Source: CAYNFQ01 sp964396715
GTDB taxonomy: Bacteria; Patescibacteriota; Microgenomatia; Daviesbacterales; UBA10151
Reading direction: 5' to 3'
DNA: 64,000 bases
Assembly: GCA_964396715.1 (NCBI GenBank)
Contig: CAYNFQ010000002.1
Coordinates: 1-64,000 of the forward strand
Shown here: in pieces, positions 55,324 through 62,256 of the stretch
Layout: every line of letters begins with the position of its first letter
How positions within the stretch are numbered: the stretch's first letter is position 1
The notes under the pieces: model-generated
Told to the model about the DNA's origin: nothing
What the model saw: the letters and a program-made list of their open reading frames with translations, nothing else
Databases searched by the model: none
Made by a program: the position numbers and the translations under genes

Positions 55324-55592
55324 TTGACAAGCTGTAATAATCCTGTAATTATTATATATGAAACAACTGATTGCTGATGAAGAATTTGTTAGTATCCAGC
55401 AAGCTCAAGCTCGTTTAACTAGAATAATTAAAGAGGCAGAGAGAAAAGGTAAAATACTTAGGATTATGAGAAATAATGAATCTTTAGGGGTACTTATTCC
55501 AAATAAAATCTTCTTAAAATTTGTTAAACTTCTGGAGACTTTATCCGTATAAAATGAAAAGAGAATTTTCTGCCAGTGGGTTTATTTTTCCA
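55324..55592. repeat. Duplicated segment, copy A
   Basis: From TTGACA (55324) through a 64-residue gene to a fragment of a NUDIX gene start (55554-55592, reading MKREFSASGFIF). It matches 56422-56690 closely along its length. The VapBC pair at 55582-56270 lies between the two copies. Confidence 0.85.
55358..55552 (+). CDS. Small protein of unknown function, duplicate A (64 residues)
   Basis: MKQLIADEEFVSIQQAQARL followed by KEAERKGKILRIMRNNESLG and VLIPNKIF. The pattern is like a Phd/YefM-type antitoxin without a toxin partner. It is over 90 % identical by eye to the 63-residue protein at 56459-56650. The TTGACA promoter (55324-55329) and a -10 box about 6 nt from the ATG suggest a leaderless mRNA. 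Confidence 0.7.
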   Translation: MKQLIADEEFVSIQQAQARLTRIIKEAERKGKILRIMRNNESLGVLIPNKIFLKFVKLLETLSV

Positions 55593-55983
55593 GTCTTTCA
55601 ATTTGGGGAAATTTATCAAAATCCTCATCAAAAGAATAAATTTGCTTGACTTTTTTCTTCTGCATAAAGACTGCATTATAGGCATCAGTTAAACTAATAT
55701 TTTTCTCAACATAGTATTCAAAGATGATATCTAAAAGACCTTTTTGCTCTACAAGCACATTTTCCAAATGAAAAATAGGCAGCAATTTCTCGGCAATTTC
55801 TTTTTTGGGTAATTTAATGGAATTTTGCAATACAAATACTACCTCAAGAATAGTGGGCCAGGAAATATAAACTTTGACCTCGCCCCTGTCAATTTTTTCA
55901 ATAATCTCTTCTGCTTTAGGAGAATAAATAGGGTGATCTTTGAGAATAAACCTAAGAATGATGTTTGTGTCTAAAAATATCAT
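55582..55983 (-). CDS. vapC: VapC-like PIN-domain toxin
   Basis: A 133-residue PIN ribonuclease with MIFLDTNIILRFIL (D5), LEVVFVL, SLTDAYNAVFM and YSFDEDFDKF as acidic sites. Coupled to the antitoxin by an ATGA overlap. Its 3' end reaches into the remnant of a NUDIX gene, showing that the module entered a duplicated segment. Confidence 0.88.
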   Translation of the reverse strand: MIFLDTNIILRFILKDHPIYSPKAEEIIEKIDRGEVKVYISWPTILEVVFVLQNSIKLPKKEIAEKLLPIFHLENVLVEQKGLLDIIFEYYVEKNISLTDAYNAVFMQKKKVKQIYSFDEDFDKFPQIERLEK

Positions 55984-56270
55984 CTATTTTTACTTTTTAA
56001 ATCTCTCTCCACAGCAGCTTCAGGCCAAACCTGTTCTTCCTTTTTGATAATTTTATAAATGTCATCTGTTTTCTTATATTTAATCCTTGGTTTTAAAGAG
56101 CCATAAAGCGACATGATGGAGAATTTTTTAGCCGGTTTTAATTGAGCTGCTTTCTTGCCTGTTAGACTGAATTTAACCTGATCGCCTCTTTTTAAGCCTA
56201 AGGTTCTTCTAATGAGAGAGGGAATTGTGACTTGCCCTTTTTGAGTAACGGTGGTAAGTTGTATCTGCAT
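55980..56270 (-). CDS. vapB: VapB-like AbrB-type antitoxin
   Basis: A 96-residue protein with LTTVTQKGQVTIPSLIRRTL at the start, an AbrB swapped-hairpin domain, and a Lys-rich tail (IKYKKTDDIYKIIKKEEQVW) that should bind VapC. First gene of the pair. Confidence 0.88.
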   Translation of the reverse strand: MQIQLTTVTQKGQVTIPSLIRRTLGLKRGDQVKFSLTGKKAAQLKPAKKFSIMSLYGSLKPRIKYKKTDDIYKIIKKEEQVWPEAAVERDLKSKNR

Positions 56271-56325
56271 AGTAATACCTATTTTATAGTAATACTAAAT
56301 GTTTGTCAATCCTTCAACCCTTCAA

Positions 56326-56400
56326 TAAAATTCAGGGTTGTCCTGAGGGATTCGAAGGACAACAAGTTCAGGATTGACCCTGAGTGGAATCGAATGGGTC
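56326..56400. repeat. Interspersed repeat with CCCTGAG motifs
   Basis: Contains GGTTGTCCTGAGGGATTCGA and GACCCTGAGTGGAATCGAA in opposite-looking halves. Related strings occur at 47204-47224 (CCCTGAGTGTAATCGAAGGG) and 24466-24480. It lies between the VapBC module and copy B of the duplication. Confidence 0.6.
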
Positions 56401-56421
56401 AATGGTATAATGCTTGGATGC

Positions 56422-56690
56422 TTGACAAACTGTAAGGATTCTGTAATAATTATTACATATGAGACAATTAATCGCTGATGAAGAATTTATCAGTATACAG
56501 CAAGCTCAAGCTGGTTTAACAAAAATAATTAAAGAAGCAGAGAGAAAAGGTAAGATATTGAGGATTATGAGAAATAATGAATCTTTAGGGGTACTTATTC
56601 CAAATAAAATCTTCTTAAAATTTGTAAAACTTCTGGAATCTTTATCTTAATATGAAACGGGAATTTTCTGCTGGTGGAATAGTTTTTAAT
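56422..56690. repeat. Duplicated segment, copy B
   Basis: Matches 55324-55592. Here the downstream NUDIX gene is complete, so this is the ancestral junction and copy A carries the truncated gene start. Confidence 0.85.
56459..56650 (+). CDS. Small protein of unknown function, duplicate B (63 residues)
   Basis: MRQLIADEEFISIQQAQAGL and so on, a close paralogue of the protein at 55358-55552. It lies one nt before the NUDIX gene and is probably co-transcribed with it from the TTGACA promoter at 56422-56427. Phd/YefM-like in size only; function unknown. Confidence 0.7.
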   Translation: MRQLIADEEFISIQQAQAGLTKIIKEAERKGKILRIMRNNESLGVLIPNKIFLKFVKLLESLS

Positions 56691-57056
56691 GAGGCTGGTC
56701 AAGTGCTTTTGACCAAGCATTCTCAAAATCACCACTGGAGTTTTCCCAAGGGTTTAATTGACCCCGGACAAACTTCCGAGCAGGCAGCCTTAAGAGAGGT
56801 CAAAGAAGAAGGTGGGGTGGAAGCGCAAATTTTAGGCAAAGTTGGTTATTCAAAGTATGTTTATAGCCATAAAGGTGAGAAGATCTTTAAAGTGGTGACT
56901 TATTTTTTAATGAAATATTTATCCGGTGATCCCAAGGATCATGACTGGGAAGTTGAGGAAGCTGGTTGGTTTGAGGTTGATGAAGCGTTAAAGCAACTAA
57001 CTTTTTCTCAAGACAAAGCATTATTTAAAAAAGCTCTTCAAATATATGGCAAGTGA
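56652..57056 (+). CDS. NUDIX hydrolase
   Basis: A 134-residue NUDIX protein that hydrolyses nucleoside diphosphate derivatives. The box reads KGLIDPGQTSEQAALREVKE then EGG; the first Glu of the consensus (GEx) is Gln, while the catalytic REVKEEGG part is intact. The C-terminal HDWEVEEAGWFEVDEAL is typical of Ap4A-type hydrolases. It overlaps the TlyA-like gene by 11 nt. Confidence 0.88.
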   Translation: MKREFSAGGIVFNEAGQVLLTKHSQNHHWSFPKGLIDPGQTSEQAALREVKEEGGVEAQILGKVGYSKYVYSHKGEKIFKVVTYFLMKYLSGDPKDHDWEVEEAGWFEVDEALKQLTFSQDKALFKKALQIYGK

Positions 57057-57684
57057 CCAATTTGTATCTCGTGGTGGGGAGAAGCTTCAGGCAGCAATTG
57101 AAAATTGGAAGCTAAATTTGGAAAATTTGACTTGTTTGGATGTGGGTTCCTCTACTGGCGGATTTGTGGATTGCCTTTTGCAAAATGGGGCCAAAAAAGT
57201 TTATGCCCTGGATACTGCATATGGGGAATTAGCCTGGAAACTTCGCAATGATGAAAGAGTGGTAGTAATGGAGCGAGTCAATATCCTGCATCTTGAAAGC
57301 CTTCCTTCTTCCGTCATGGCGAGGAGTATAGCGACGAAGCAATCTAGAAAAGAGATTACCACGCTTCCTGTGGTCGCTCGCAATGACAATGTGAGAGTGG
57401 ACTTAATTACTATAGATGCTGGCTGGACAAAATTAGAGTTGGTTTTACCTGTTGTAAAAAAGTTTTTAAAGCCAGGTGGCACAATTATTGCATTAGTTAA
57501 ACCGCACTATGAAGCTGATAAGAAGTTGCTGGTAAAAGGGGTTTTGACTCCAGAAATTGCAGAACAAGTTAAAAATGAGGTTTTGAAATGGTTACAGGTT
57601 TTAGGTTTTAGGTTACAGGGTGAAATGGAATCTCCGATTTTAGGTGGGGGAGGGAATAAGGAATATTTACTTCTAATTAGCTAG
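57046..57684 (+). CDS. TlyA-like rRNA methyltransferase without S4 domain
   Basis: A 212-residue FtsJ-fold methyltransferase related to TlyA, which 2'-O-methylates rRNA. It starts at FVSRGGEKLQAAIE, which in TlyA follows the S4 RNA-binding domain; that domain is missing. SAM-binding LDVGSSTGGFVDCLLQNGAK and the late ALVKPHYEADKK are present. About 28 residues (MARSIATKQSRKEITTLPVV and on) come from an interspersed repeat inserted in frame before VDLITIDAGW. Activity of the shortened form is uncertain. Confidence 0.82.
   Translation: MASDQFVSRGGEKLQAAIENWKLNLENLTCLDVGSSTGGFVDCLLQNGAKKVYALDTAYGELAWKLRNDERVVVMERVNILHLESLPSSVMARSIATKQSRKEITTLPVVARNDNVRVDLITIDAGWTKLELVLPVVKKFLKPGGTIIALVKPHYEADKKLLVKGVLTPEIAEQVKNEVLKWLQVLGFRLQGEMESPILGGGGNKEYLLLIS
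57312..57389. repeat. Inverted repeat (CGTCATGGCGAG...CTCGCAATGACA type) inside the TlyA-like gene
   Basis: Left arm from CGTCATGGCGAGGAGTATAG and right arm ending TCGCTCGCAATGACA, with AATCT/AGATT near the centre. This is a widespread bacterial interspersed repeat that reads MARSIATKQS in one frame. It lies in coding sequence and keeps the frame open. Confidence 0.85.
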
Positions 57685-57771
57685 CGGAGAGGGAGGGATT
57701 TGAACCCTCGATACCCTTGCGGATATGCGATCTTTCCAAGATCGTGCACTAGGCCACTATGCGACCTCTCC
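57685..57771 (-). tRNA. tRNA-Ser (GGA)
   Basis: On the minus strand: acceptor GGAGAGG/CCTCTCC, anticodon stem CGATC/GATCG with loop TTGGAAA, long variable arm, T-arm GAGGG-TTCAAAT-CCCTC. It directly abuts the TlyA-like gene stop. CCA is not encoded. Confidence 0.94.
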
Positions 57772-57799
57772 AGGTTTCCATATTATACCAATCCAAGGC

Positions 57800-57836
57800 T
57801 TGACAAGCTAGAATGCATATATTAGTATGTACATAC
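57800..57836 (+). promoter_or_regulatory. BrnTA-type promoter with operator palindrome
   Basis: TTGACA (57800-57805), 17 nt, TAGTAT (57823-57828). The perfect 12-bp palindrome GTATGTACATAC (57825-57836) overlaps the -10 box and start site, a natural site for repression by the CopG/BrnA-like antitoxin. Confidence 0.65.
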
Positions 57837-57852
57837 CAAAGATGTACTAGAT

Positions 57853-58143
57853 ATGCCAAAAAAGAAACAGCGTTTTGAATGGGACTTTGGAAATGTAGCG
57901 CATTTATGGGAGCGGCATCAGGTTCGACCGTTTGAGGCGGAAGAAGCAATGAAAGACCCTAATGCCATCAAAGGCCCGGATGAACCTCATTCCCAAATTG
58001 AAGCCCGTTTTTCAGTAATTGGTAAAACGCGAAAATCAAGAATACTCTTTTTGGTATTTACTACCAGATTCGGCCGTATAAGGATACTTCATGCACGGGA
58101 CGTAAAACGAAAGGAGGTAAAAATTTATAAGCAAAGCTTGTAA
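57853..58143 (+). CDS. brnT: BrnT-like toxin
   Basis: A 96-residue protein of the BrnT RelE-like family: RFEWDFGNVAHLWERHQVRP, EAEEAMKDPNAI, EARFSVIGKTRKSRILFLVF and late IRILHARDVKRKEVKIY. BrnT toxins cut RNA. Toxin-first order and nearby palindrome match known BrnTA operons. Confidence 0.85.
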   Translation: MPKKKQRFEWDFGNVAHLWERHQVRPFEAEEAMKDPNAIKGPDEPHSQIEARFSVIGKTRKSRILFLVFTTRFGRIRILHARDVKRKEVKIYKQSL

Positions 58144-58152
58144 ATAAGATTT

Positions 58153-58422
58153 ATGAAGAAAAAATTAATAGTACCTAAATTTAAAACTGAAGAAAAGGAG
58201 CATCAATTCTGGATGGAGATCGACCTGTCTGATTATTTTGCTTCATCCGATTTTAAACATTTTGATTTGGAACAATTTCTAAAAGTTCATGGTGAGCAAA
58301 AAACAACCAGGGTAACGATGCGCATACCAACAAAGATTGTTAAACGCTATAAAGAGAGAGCTTCTGAACTTGATGTGCCATATCAAAGTTTGATGAAGCA
58401 ACAACTGGCAAAAGGTATATAA
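58153..58422 (+). CDS. brnA: BrnA/CopG-like antitoxin
   Basis: An 89-residue protein. N-terminal HQFWMEIDLSDYF is the type of toxin-binding segment seen in CopG/BrnA-like antitoxins, and the C-terminal TTRVTMRIPTKIVKRYKERA is a ribbon-helix-helix. It follows the toxin by nine nt. It probably binds the palindrome upstream of brnT. Confidence 0.82.
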   Translation: MKKKLIVPKFKTEEKEHQFWMEIDLSDYFASSDFKHFDLEQFLKVHGEQKTTRVTMRIPTKIVKRYKERASELDVPYQSLMKQQLAKGI

Positions 58423-58547
58423 AAAGTTTTCAACCAGCAGGATTTTGGTCTGGAGTTGTTTTCGGGATCTTTTTGGTGTATTATTTGCCCAGCAATCTCT
58501 AGTGGTAACCATTAGCTTGGAACGACTGGATGAATTACTGATAAAGA

Positions 58548-60323
58548 ATGGATGACAAAGATTTAATCAAAGAGAAAATTAATATTGTAGATCTGATCTC
58601 CGAGTATTTAACCTTAAAAAAATCAGGTATTAACTTTAAGGCTAATTGCCCATTCCATAACGAGAAGACCCCGTCATTTGTAGTTTCACCGGAACGTCAA
58701 ATCTGGCATTGTTTTGGATGTTCCAAGGGCGGCGACATTTATACCTTTTTAATGGAAAAAGAGGGGATGGAGTTTAAAGAAGCATTAGAGATTTTAGCAA
58801 AGAAAGCAGGAATTACCTTAACAAGAATTGAGGGCAAAAAAGATTTTCGGGATAGGCTATTTGAGATTAACCTGAAAGCCCAGGAATTTTTTCACTACAT
58901 TTTAACCAAACACCCTTTAGGTAAAAGAGCCTTAAAATATTTGCAAGATAGGGGAGTGTCAGATTCTGCTGTTGAAGAATTCTGTCTAGGTTATGCCCCC
59001 AATTCCTGGGAGTCTTTGACAAAATTTTTACTCAAAAGACACTTTACCTTGAAGGAGATTATCGATTCTGGTTTAGGGGTGCCTGCAAAATCAGGCTGTT
59101 ATGACAGATTCAGAGGCAGGATAACATACCCTTTAATTGATGGAAAAGAAAAATTAAGGGGTTTTTCCGGCAGGGTTTTGACCCACCAAGAGCCAAAATA
59201 TATCAATACTCCCCAAACCCCCATTTTCGACAAAGGCAGTTTCCTTTTTGGCATGAATTTGGCAAGAGGAGAAATCAGGAATAAAAAGGAAGCTGTTTTG
59301 GTGGAGGGTGAGATGGATGTAATTTTATCCCATCAGGCGGGCTTTAAAAACGTGGTTGCCTCAAAAGGTACTGCTCTAACAGAGGGTCAAATAGAACTGA
59401 TTAAAAAATACACTCCAACTATCACCTTGGGATTTGATATGGATTTGGCAGGAGATAGTGCCTGCCGGAGGGGTATTGAGATGGCAGATAAAGCAGGGTT
59501 GGATATAAAAGTTATTCAACTGATGGGCGGAAAAGATGCGGCTGATGCGGTACTGGAGGATGTGCAGGTTTGGCAAAAAGCCATAGAGGGGGCTGTACCG
59601 ATTTATGATTATTATCTGGTATCCGTATCCAAAAGATTGGACAGCAAAAATCCGCAAGATCTGAAAAAAATCGGAGAAGAACTGATACCTGTTTGGGCAA
59701 AAATTACCAATGATTTGGTTCGTGAGCACTATATTCAAAAGTTATCGGCATTTTTAAAAACCGATGAAAAAATAATCAGGGAAAATATTGATCAGACAAG
59801 AAAGGCGGGAATAAGCACTTTTACTCAGGTATTAAAACAGCATCCTGCTCAGGATAATGTGGTAGCTGTCAAAAACAGACGGGAGCTTTTGGAAGATTAT
59901 CTAATAGCCCTCCTGCTTCATCCGCCTGCCGGACTTAACTTTGTACCTAACTTTCCTGAAACGCTCTTTTTAAGAGAATACTTCAGACAGATTTATGTGC
60001 TGCTGTTTTTATATTTGGACTCAATATCGTTCAAAAGCCAGTCTTTTAATATTAATGAGTTTATTAAGGAATTGCCGAAAGAGTTACTTTCAGAAGTTGA
60101 CAGGTTGTATTTAACGGAAATTGACAGTAAACTTCTCGATGGTAAACTTTGGCAGCAAGAGATAGAAAGTGTGGTTTCCGAACTTAAGAAAGCTTTAATC
60201 AAAGCTTCTTTGGAAAAACTCTCTTTGGAGATTAAAAATGCCCAGGAGTTTGGTAAGATGGAAGTGGTGGAGTCTTTGAACAAAAGATTTAGGGATTTAT
60301 CAGTGAAGCTCAAGAATTTATAA
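58548..60323 (+). CDS. dnaG: DNA primase
   Basis: A 591-residue primase that makes RNA primers for replication. The CHC2 zinc site is C34, H37, C55, C58 (CPFHNEKTPSF, then HCFGCSKGGD). The TOPRIM domain has VLVEGEMDVILSHQAG and TLGFDMDLAGDSA. A helical C-terminal domain for helicase contact follows. It lies before rpoD, the common dnaG-rpoD order. Confidence 0.95.
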   Translation: MDDKDLIKEKINIVDLISEYLTLKKSGINFKANCPFHNEKTPSFVVSPERQIWHCFGCSKGGDIYTFLMEKEGMEFKEALEILAKKAGITLTRIEGKKDFRDRLFEINLKAQEFFHYILTKHPLGKRALKYLQDRGVSDSAVEEFCLGYAPNSWESLTKFLLKRHFTLKEIIDSGLGVPAKSGCYDRFRGRITYPLIDGKEKLRGFSGRVLTHQEPKYINTPQTPIFDKGSFLFGMNLARGEIRNKKEAVLVEGEMDVILSHQAGFKNVVASKGTALTEGQIELIKKYTPTITLGFDMDLAGDSACRRGIEMADKAGLDIKVIQLMGGKDAADAVLEDVQVWQKAIEGAVPIYDYYLVSVSKRLDSKNPQDLKKIGEELIPVWAKITNDLVREHYIQKLSAFLKTDEKIIRENIDQTRKAGISTFTQVLKQHPAQDNVVAVKNRRELLEDYLIALLLHPPAGLNFVPNFPETLFLREYFRQIYVLLFLYLDSISFKSQSFNINEFIKELPKELLSEVDRLYLTEIDSKLLDGKLWQQEIESVVSELKKALIKASLEKLSLEIKNAQEFGKMEVVESLNKRFRDLSVKLKNL

Positions 60324-60325
60324 GG

Positions 60326-60403
60326 TAACAGGTAACTAGTGACAAGTAACAAGTTATAAATACTTGTGCCTGGTTACCTTTACTGTACTTGTTACTAACC
60401 ATT
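60326..60403. repeat. Solo heptad hairpin between dnaG and rpoD
   Basis: Left arm GGTAACA, GGTAACT, AGTGACA, AGTAACA, AG; loop TTATAAATA; right arm CTTGTGCCTGGTTACC then TTTACTGTACTTGTTAC. It ends just before the rpoD ATG at 60404, and the unit type matches the signal-peptide repeat at 40207-40247. Confidence 0.82.
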
Positions 60404-61495
60404 ATGGCTAAACACAAGAAAGAAGTACAACTGGATGCTAAAAAATTATTAAAACTCGGTCAGGAACGGGGTTTCATTACCCAGGAGGAAATTTTGCAAA
60501 TTTTCCCCAAGCCTGAAGAGGAAATTGAGAGTTTAGATGAATTCTATATTAAATTGATCAATGAAAACATTGATGTTTTTGAAACAACAGCAGAGGAGCT
60601 GGATGCCGATTCTAAAACCGCCACAGAGCTGGAGAAAGAATTGGAGCTGTTGTCCACTTTGGAAGAAGGCTCAGTGACAGATCCGGTCAGGCAATATTTG
60701 CGGGATATTGGCAAAATTCCTCTGCTAACAGCTACTGATGAGATAGAATTGGCCAAAAAAGCGGAAAAAGGGGAGAAAAAAGCCAGAGACAGATTAACCT
60801 CTGCCAATTTGAGGCTGGTTGTCTCCATTGCCAAAAAATATGTCGGACGCGGCATGAGTCTTTTGGATTTGATTGAGGAGGGGAATATCGGGTTGATGAG
60901 GGCGGTTGATAAATACGACTGGAGAAGAGGCTATAAATTCTCCACCTATGCCACCTGGTGGATTAGACAGGCTATCACCAGGGCCATTGCAGACCAGGCC
61001 AGGACCATCAGGATTCCGGTTCACATGGTGGAAACCATCAACCGTTTTAATAGGACGCAAAGGAGGCTGATGCAGGAATTGGGTAGGGAACCGGCCCCTG
61101 AGGAGGTTGCCAAAGCTTTGGAAATTGACCCCAGCAAAGCCCGTGAGATTATCAAAGTTTCCCAAGAACCTACTTCTTTGGAAACGCCAGTGGGGGATGA
61201 GGAGGATTCTCATTTAGGGGATTTTATTGCTGACCAGGGTTTACAGCCGGATGAGCAGGCCACTCGTGAGCTTTTAAAAATTCATTTAGATGAGGTGTTG
61301 GATTCGCTTTCCCCCAGGGAAAAAAGAGTGCTGCAGCTAAGATTTGGTTTGGAGGATGGGAAACAAAGGACATTGGAGGAGGTGGGGAAAGAGTTTGGGG
61401 TTACCAGGGAAAGAATCAGACAAATTGAGGCCAAAGCCATCAGGAAATTAAAGCACCCCACCAGGGCCAAAAAACTGCGGGACTACTTAGAATAA
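60404..61495 (+). CDS. rpoD: Primary sigma factor (RpoD/SigA)
   Basis: About 363 residues. Region 1.2 (DPVRQYLRDIGKIPLLTATD), region 2 (NLRLVVSIAKKYVGRGMSLL, then YKFSTYATWWIRQAITRAIA), region 3 and region 4 (TLEEVGKEFGVTRERIRQIE) are complete. It recognises the TTGACA/TATAAT promoters seen here. ATG at 60404 is preferred to an in-frame TTG 15 nt upstream in the hairpin. Confidence 0.96.
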   Translation: MAKHKKEVQLDAKKLLKLGQERGFITQEEILQIFPKPEEEIESLDEFYIKLINENIDVFETTAEELDADSKTATELEKELELLSTLEEGSVTDPVRQYLRDIGKIPLLTATDEIELAKKAEKGEKKARDRLTSANLRLVVSIAKKYVGRGMSLLDLIEEGNIGLMRAVDKYDWRRGYKFSTYATWWIRQAITRAIADQARTIRIPVHMVETINRFNRTQRRLMQELGREPAPEEVAKALEIDPSKAREIIKVSQEPTSLETPVGDEEDSHLGDFIADQGLQPDEQATRELLKIHLDEVLDSLSPREKRVLQLRFGLEDGKQRTLEEVGKEFGVTRERIRQIEAKAIRKLKHPTRAKKLRDYLE

Positions 61496-61496
61496 T

Positions 61497-61960
61497 GTAA
61501 AATGTACAATGTAGAATGTACAAAGAAGCTCCAATTTATCACATCCGAGAGCGAAGCCTAAAATTCAGTATTCGAATAGTTCAACTAGTACGAACTTTCC
61601 CAAAAGACACTTCAGGATTCGCTATTGGCAATCAAATTATCAGGTCTGGAACAAGCGTGGGTGCAAATATAGAAGAGGCTCAAAACTGTGGATCTAAAAA
61701 GGAATTTATCCATACCATGACGATTGCTTTAAAAGAAGCTAGGGAAACAGAATATTGGCTTAAAATTACAAATGAGGTAAAATTAACCGATAAAGATTTG
61801 GTAAGTAACTTACTTTTAGAAGTAAACGAACTTATCAAAATCTTAACTTCGATTATTAAGAAGTCAAAACTTAATAGTTGATCGCACCTTAAATTTTATT
61901 TCTTTGTACAGTTTATATATTGTATTTTTATACATTTTACATTGTAAATTGTACATTGAC
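61497..61960 (+). mobile_element. Four-helix-bundle element 3 with heptad arms
   Basis: About 465 bp. Upstream arm ATGTAAA, ATGTACA, ATGTAGA, ATGTACA (61498-61525) contains the start codon; the downstream hairpin (about 61902-61960) holds TTGTACA, TATTGTA, ACATTTT, ACATTGT, AAATTGT. The downstream arm is inverted to the upstream one. It lies between rpoD and tRNA-Asn. Same plan as elements 1 and 2. Confidence 0.6.
61516..61881 (+). CDS. Four-helix-bundle protein (S23/IVS type), copy 3
   Basis: A 121-residue family member: SLKFSIRIVQLVRTFPKDTS, then GNQIIRSGTSVGANIEEAQN and ALKEARETEYWLKI. It is about as divergent from copy 1 as from copy 2. The ATG is part of the ATGTACA heptad arm. Ends about 20 nt before the downstream hairpin. 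Biochemical function of the family is not established. Confidence 0.9.
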   Translation: MYKEAPIYHIRERSLKFSIRIVQLVRTFPKDTSGFAIGNQIIRSGTSVGANIEEAQNCGSKKEFIHTMTIALKEARETEYWLKITNEVKLTDKDLVSNLLLEVNELIKILTSIIKKSKLNS

Positions 61961-61966
61961 CTATAT

Positions 61967-62230
61967 TCCCCTGTAGCTCAACGGTAGAGCGGGATCCTGT
62001 AAAATATTGCAGCTTCTTCGAAAAATCGGAGTTGAAAAATTGGGTTAATTGTCGGGAAACCTTTAAAATGGTAATCCGCAGCCAAGGTCCGATGTAATAT
62101 CGGACAAGGTTCAGAGACTATACGCCTGAAGCCTAAAGCGAAAGCAATGGTTATGAGATAGTCCAAGTCCTGATGAAAATCGGGAGCACTTGTAAGATCA
62201 AGGTTCGTGGTTCGAATCCACGCGGGGGAG
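61967..62230 (+). tRNA. tRNA-Asn (GTT) interrupted by a group I intron
   Basis: Exons 61967-62000 and 62193-62230 join to a 72-nt tRNA: acceptor TCCCCTG/CGGGGGA (one G-U), D-arm GCTC/GAGC, anticodon loop CTGTTAA, T-arm CGTGG-TTCGAAT-CCACG, discriminator G. The intron lies between the second and third anticodon bases. The joined loop is the canonical Asn loop, which fixes the exon boundaries. CCA is not encoded. Confidence 0.88.
62001..62192 (+). ncRNA. Group I intron in the tRNA-Asn anticodon loop
   Basis: 192 nt. P1 forms between 5' exon CTGT and internal guide GCAG (62009-62012), with the U-G pair at the splice site. Core elements: AATCCGCAGCC (62073-62083, Q-like), GTTCAGAGACTA (62109-62120, R) and AGATAGTCC (62156-62164, S), giving P7 as GACTA/TAGTC. 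The intron ends in G (62192). No endonuclease gene. P6 region is the GTCCGAT/ATCGGAC hairpin (62087-62105). Subgroup probably IC3, as in cyanobacterial tRNA-Leu introns. Confidence 0.88.
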
Positions 62231-62256
62231 CTGAGTGGCACTTAATATACCCAAAA

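Noticed and set aside
61967..62230. tRNA-Thr or tRNA-Tyr instead of tRNA-Asn
   Set aside because: Other exon junctions give a wrong loop length or violate the terminal G of group I introns; only CTGT+TAA gives a 7-nt canonical loop with P1 and terminal G satisfied.
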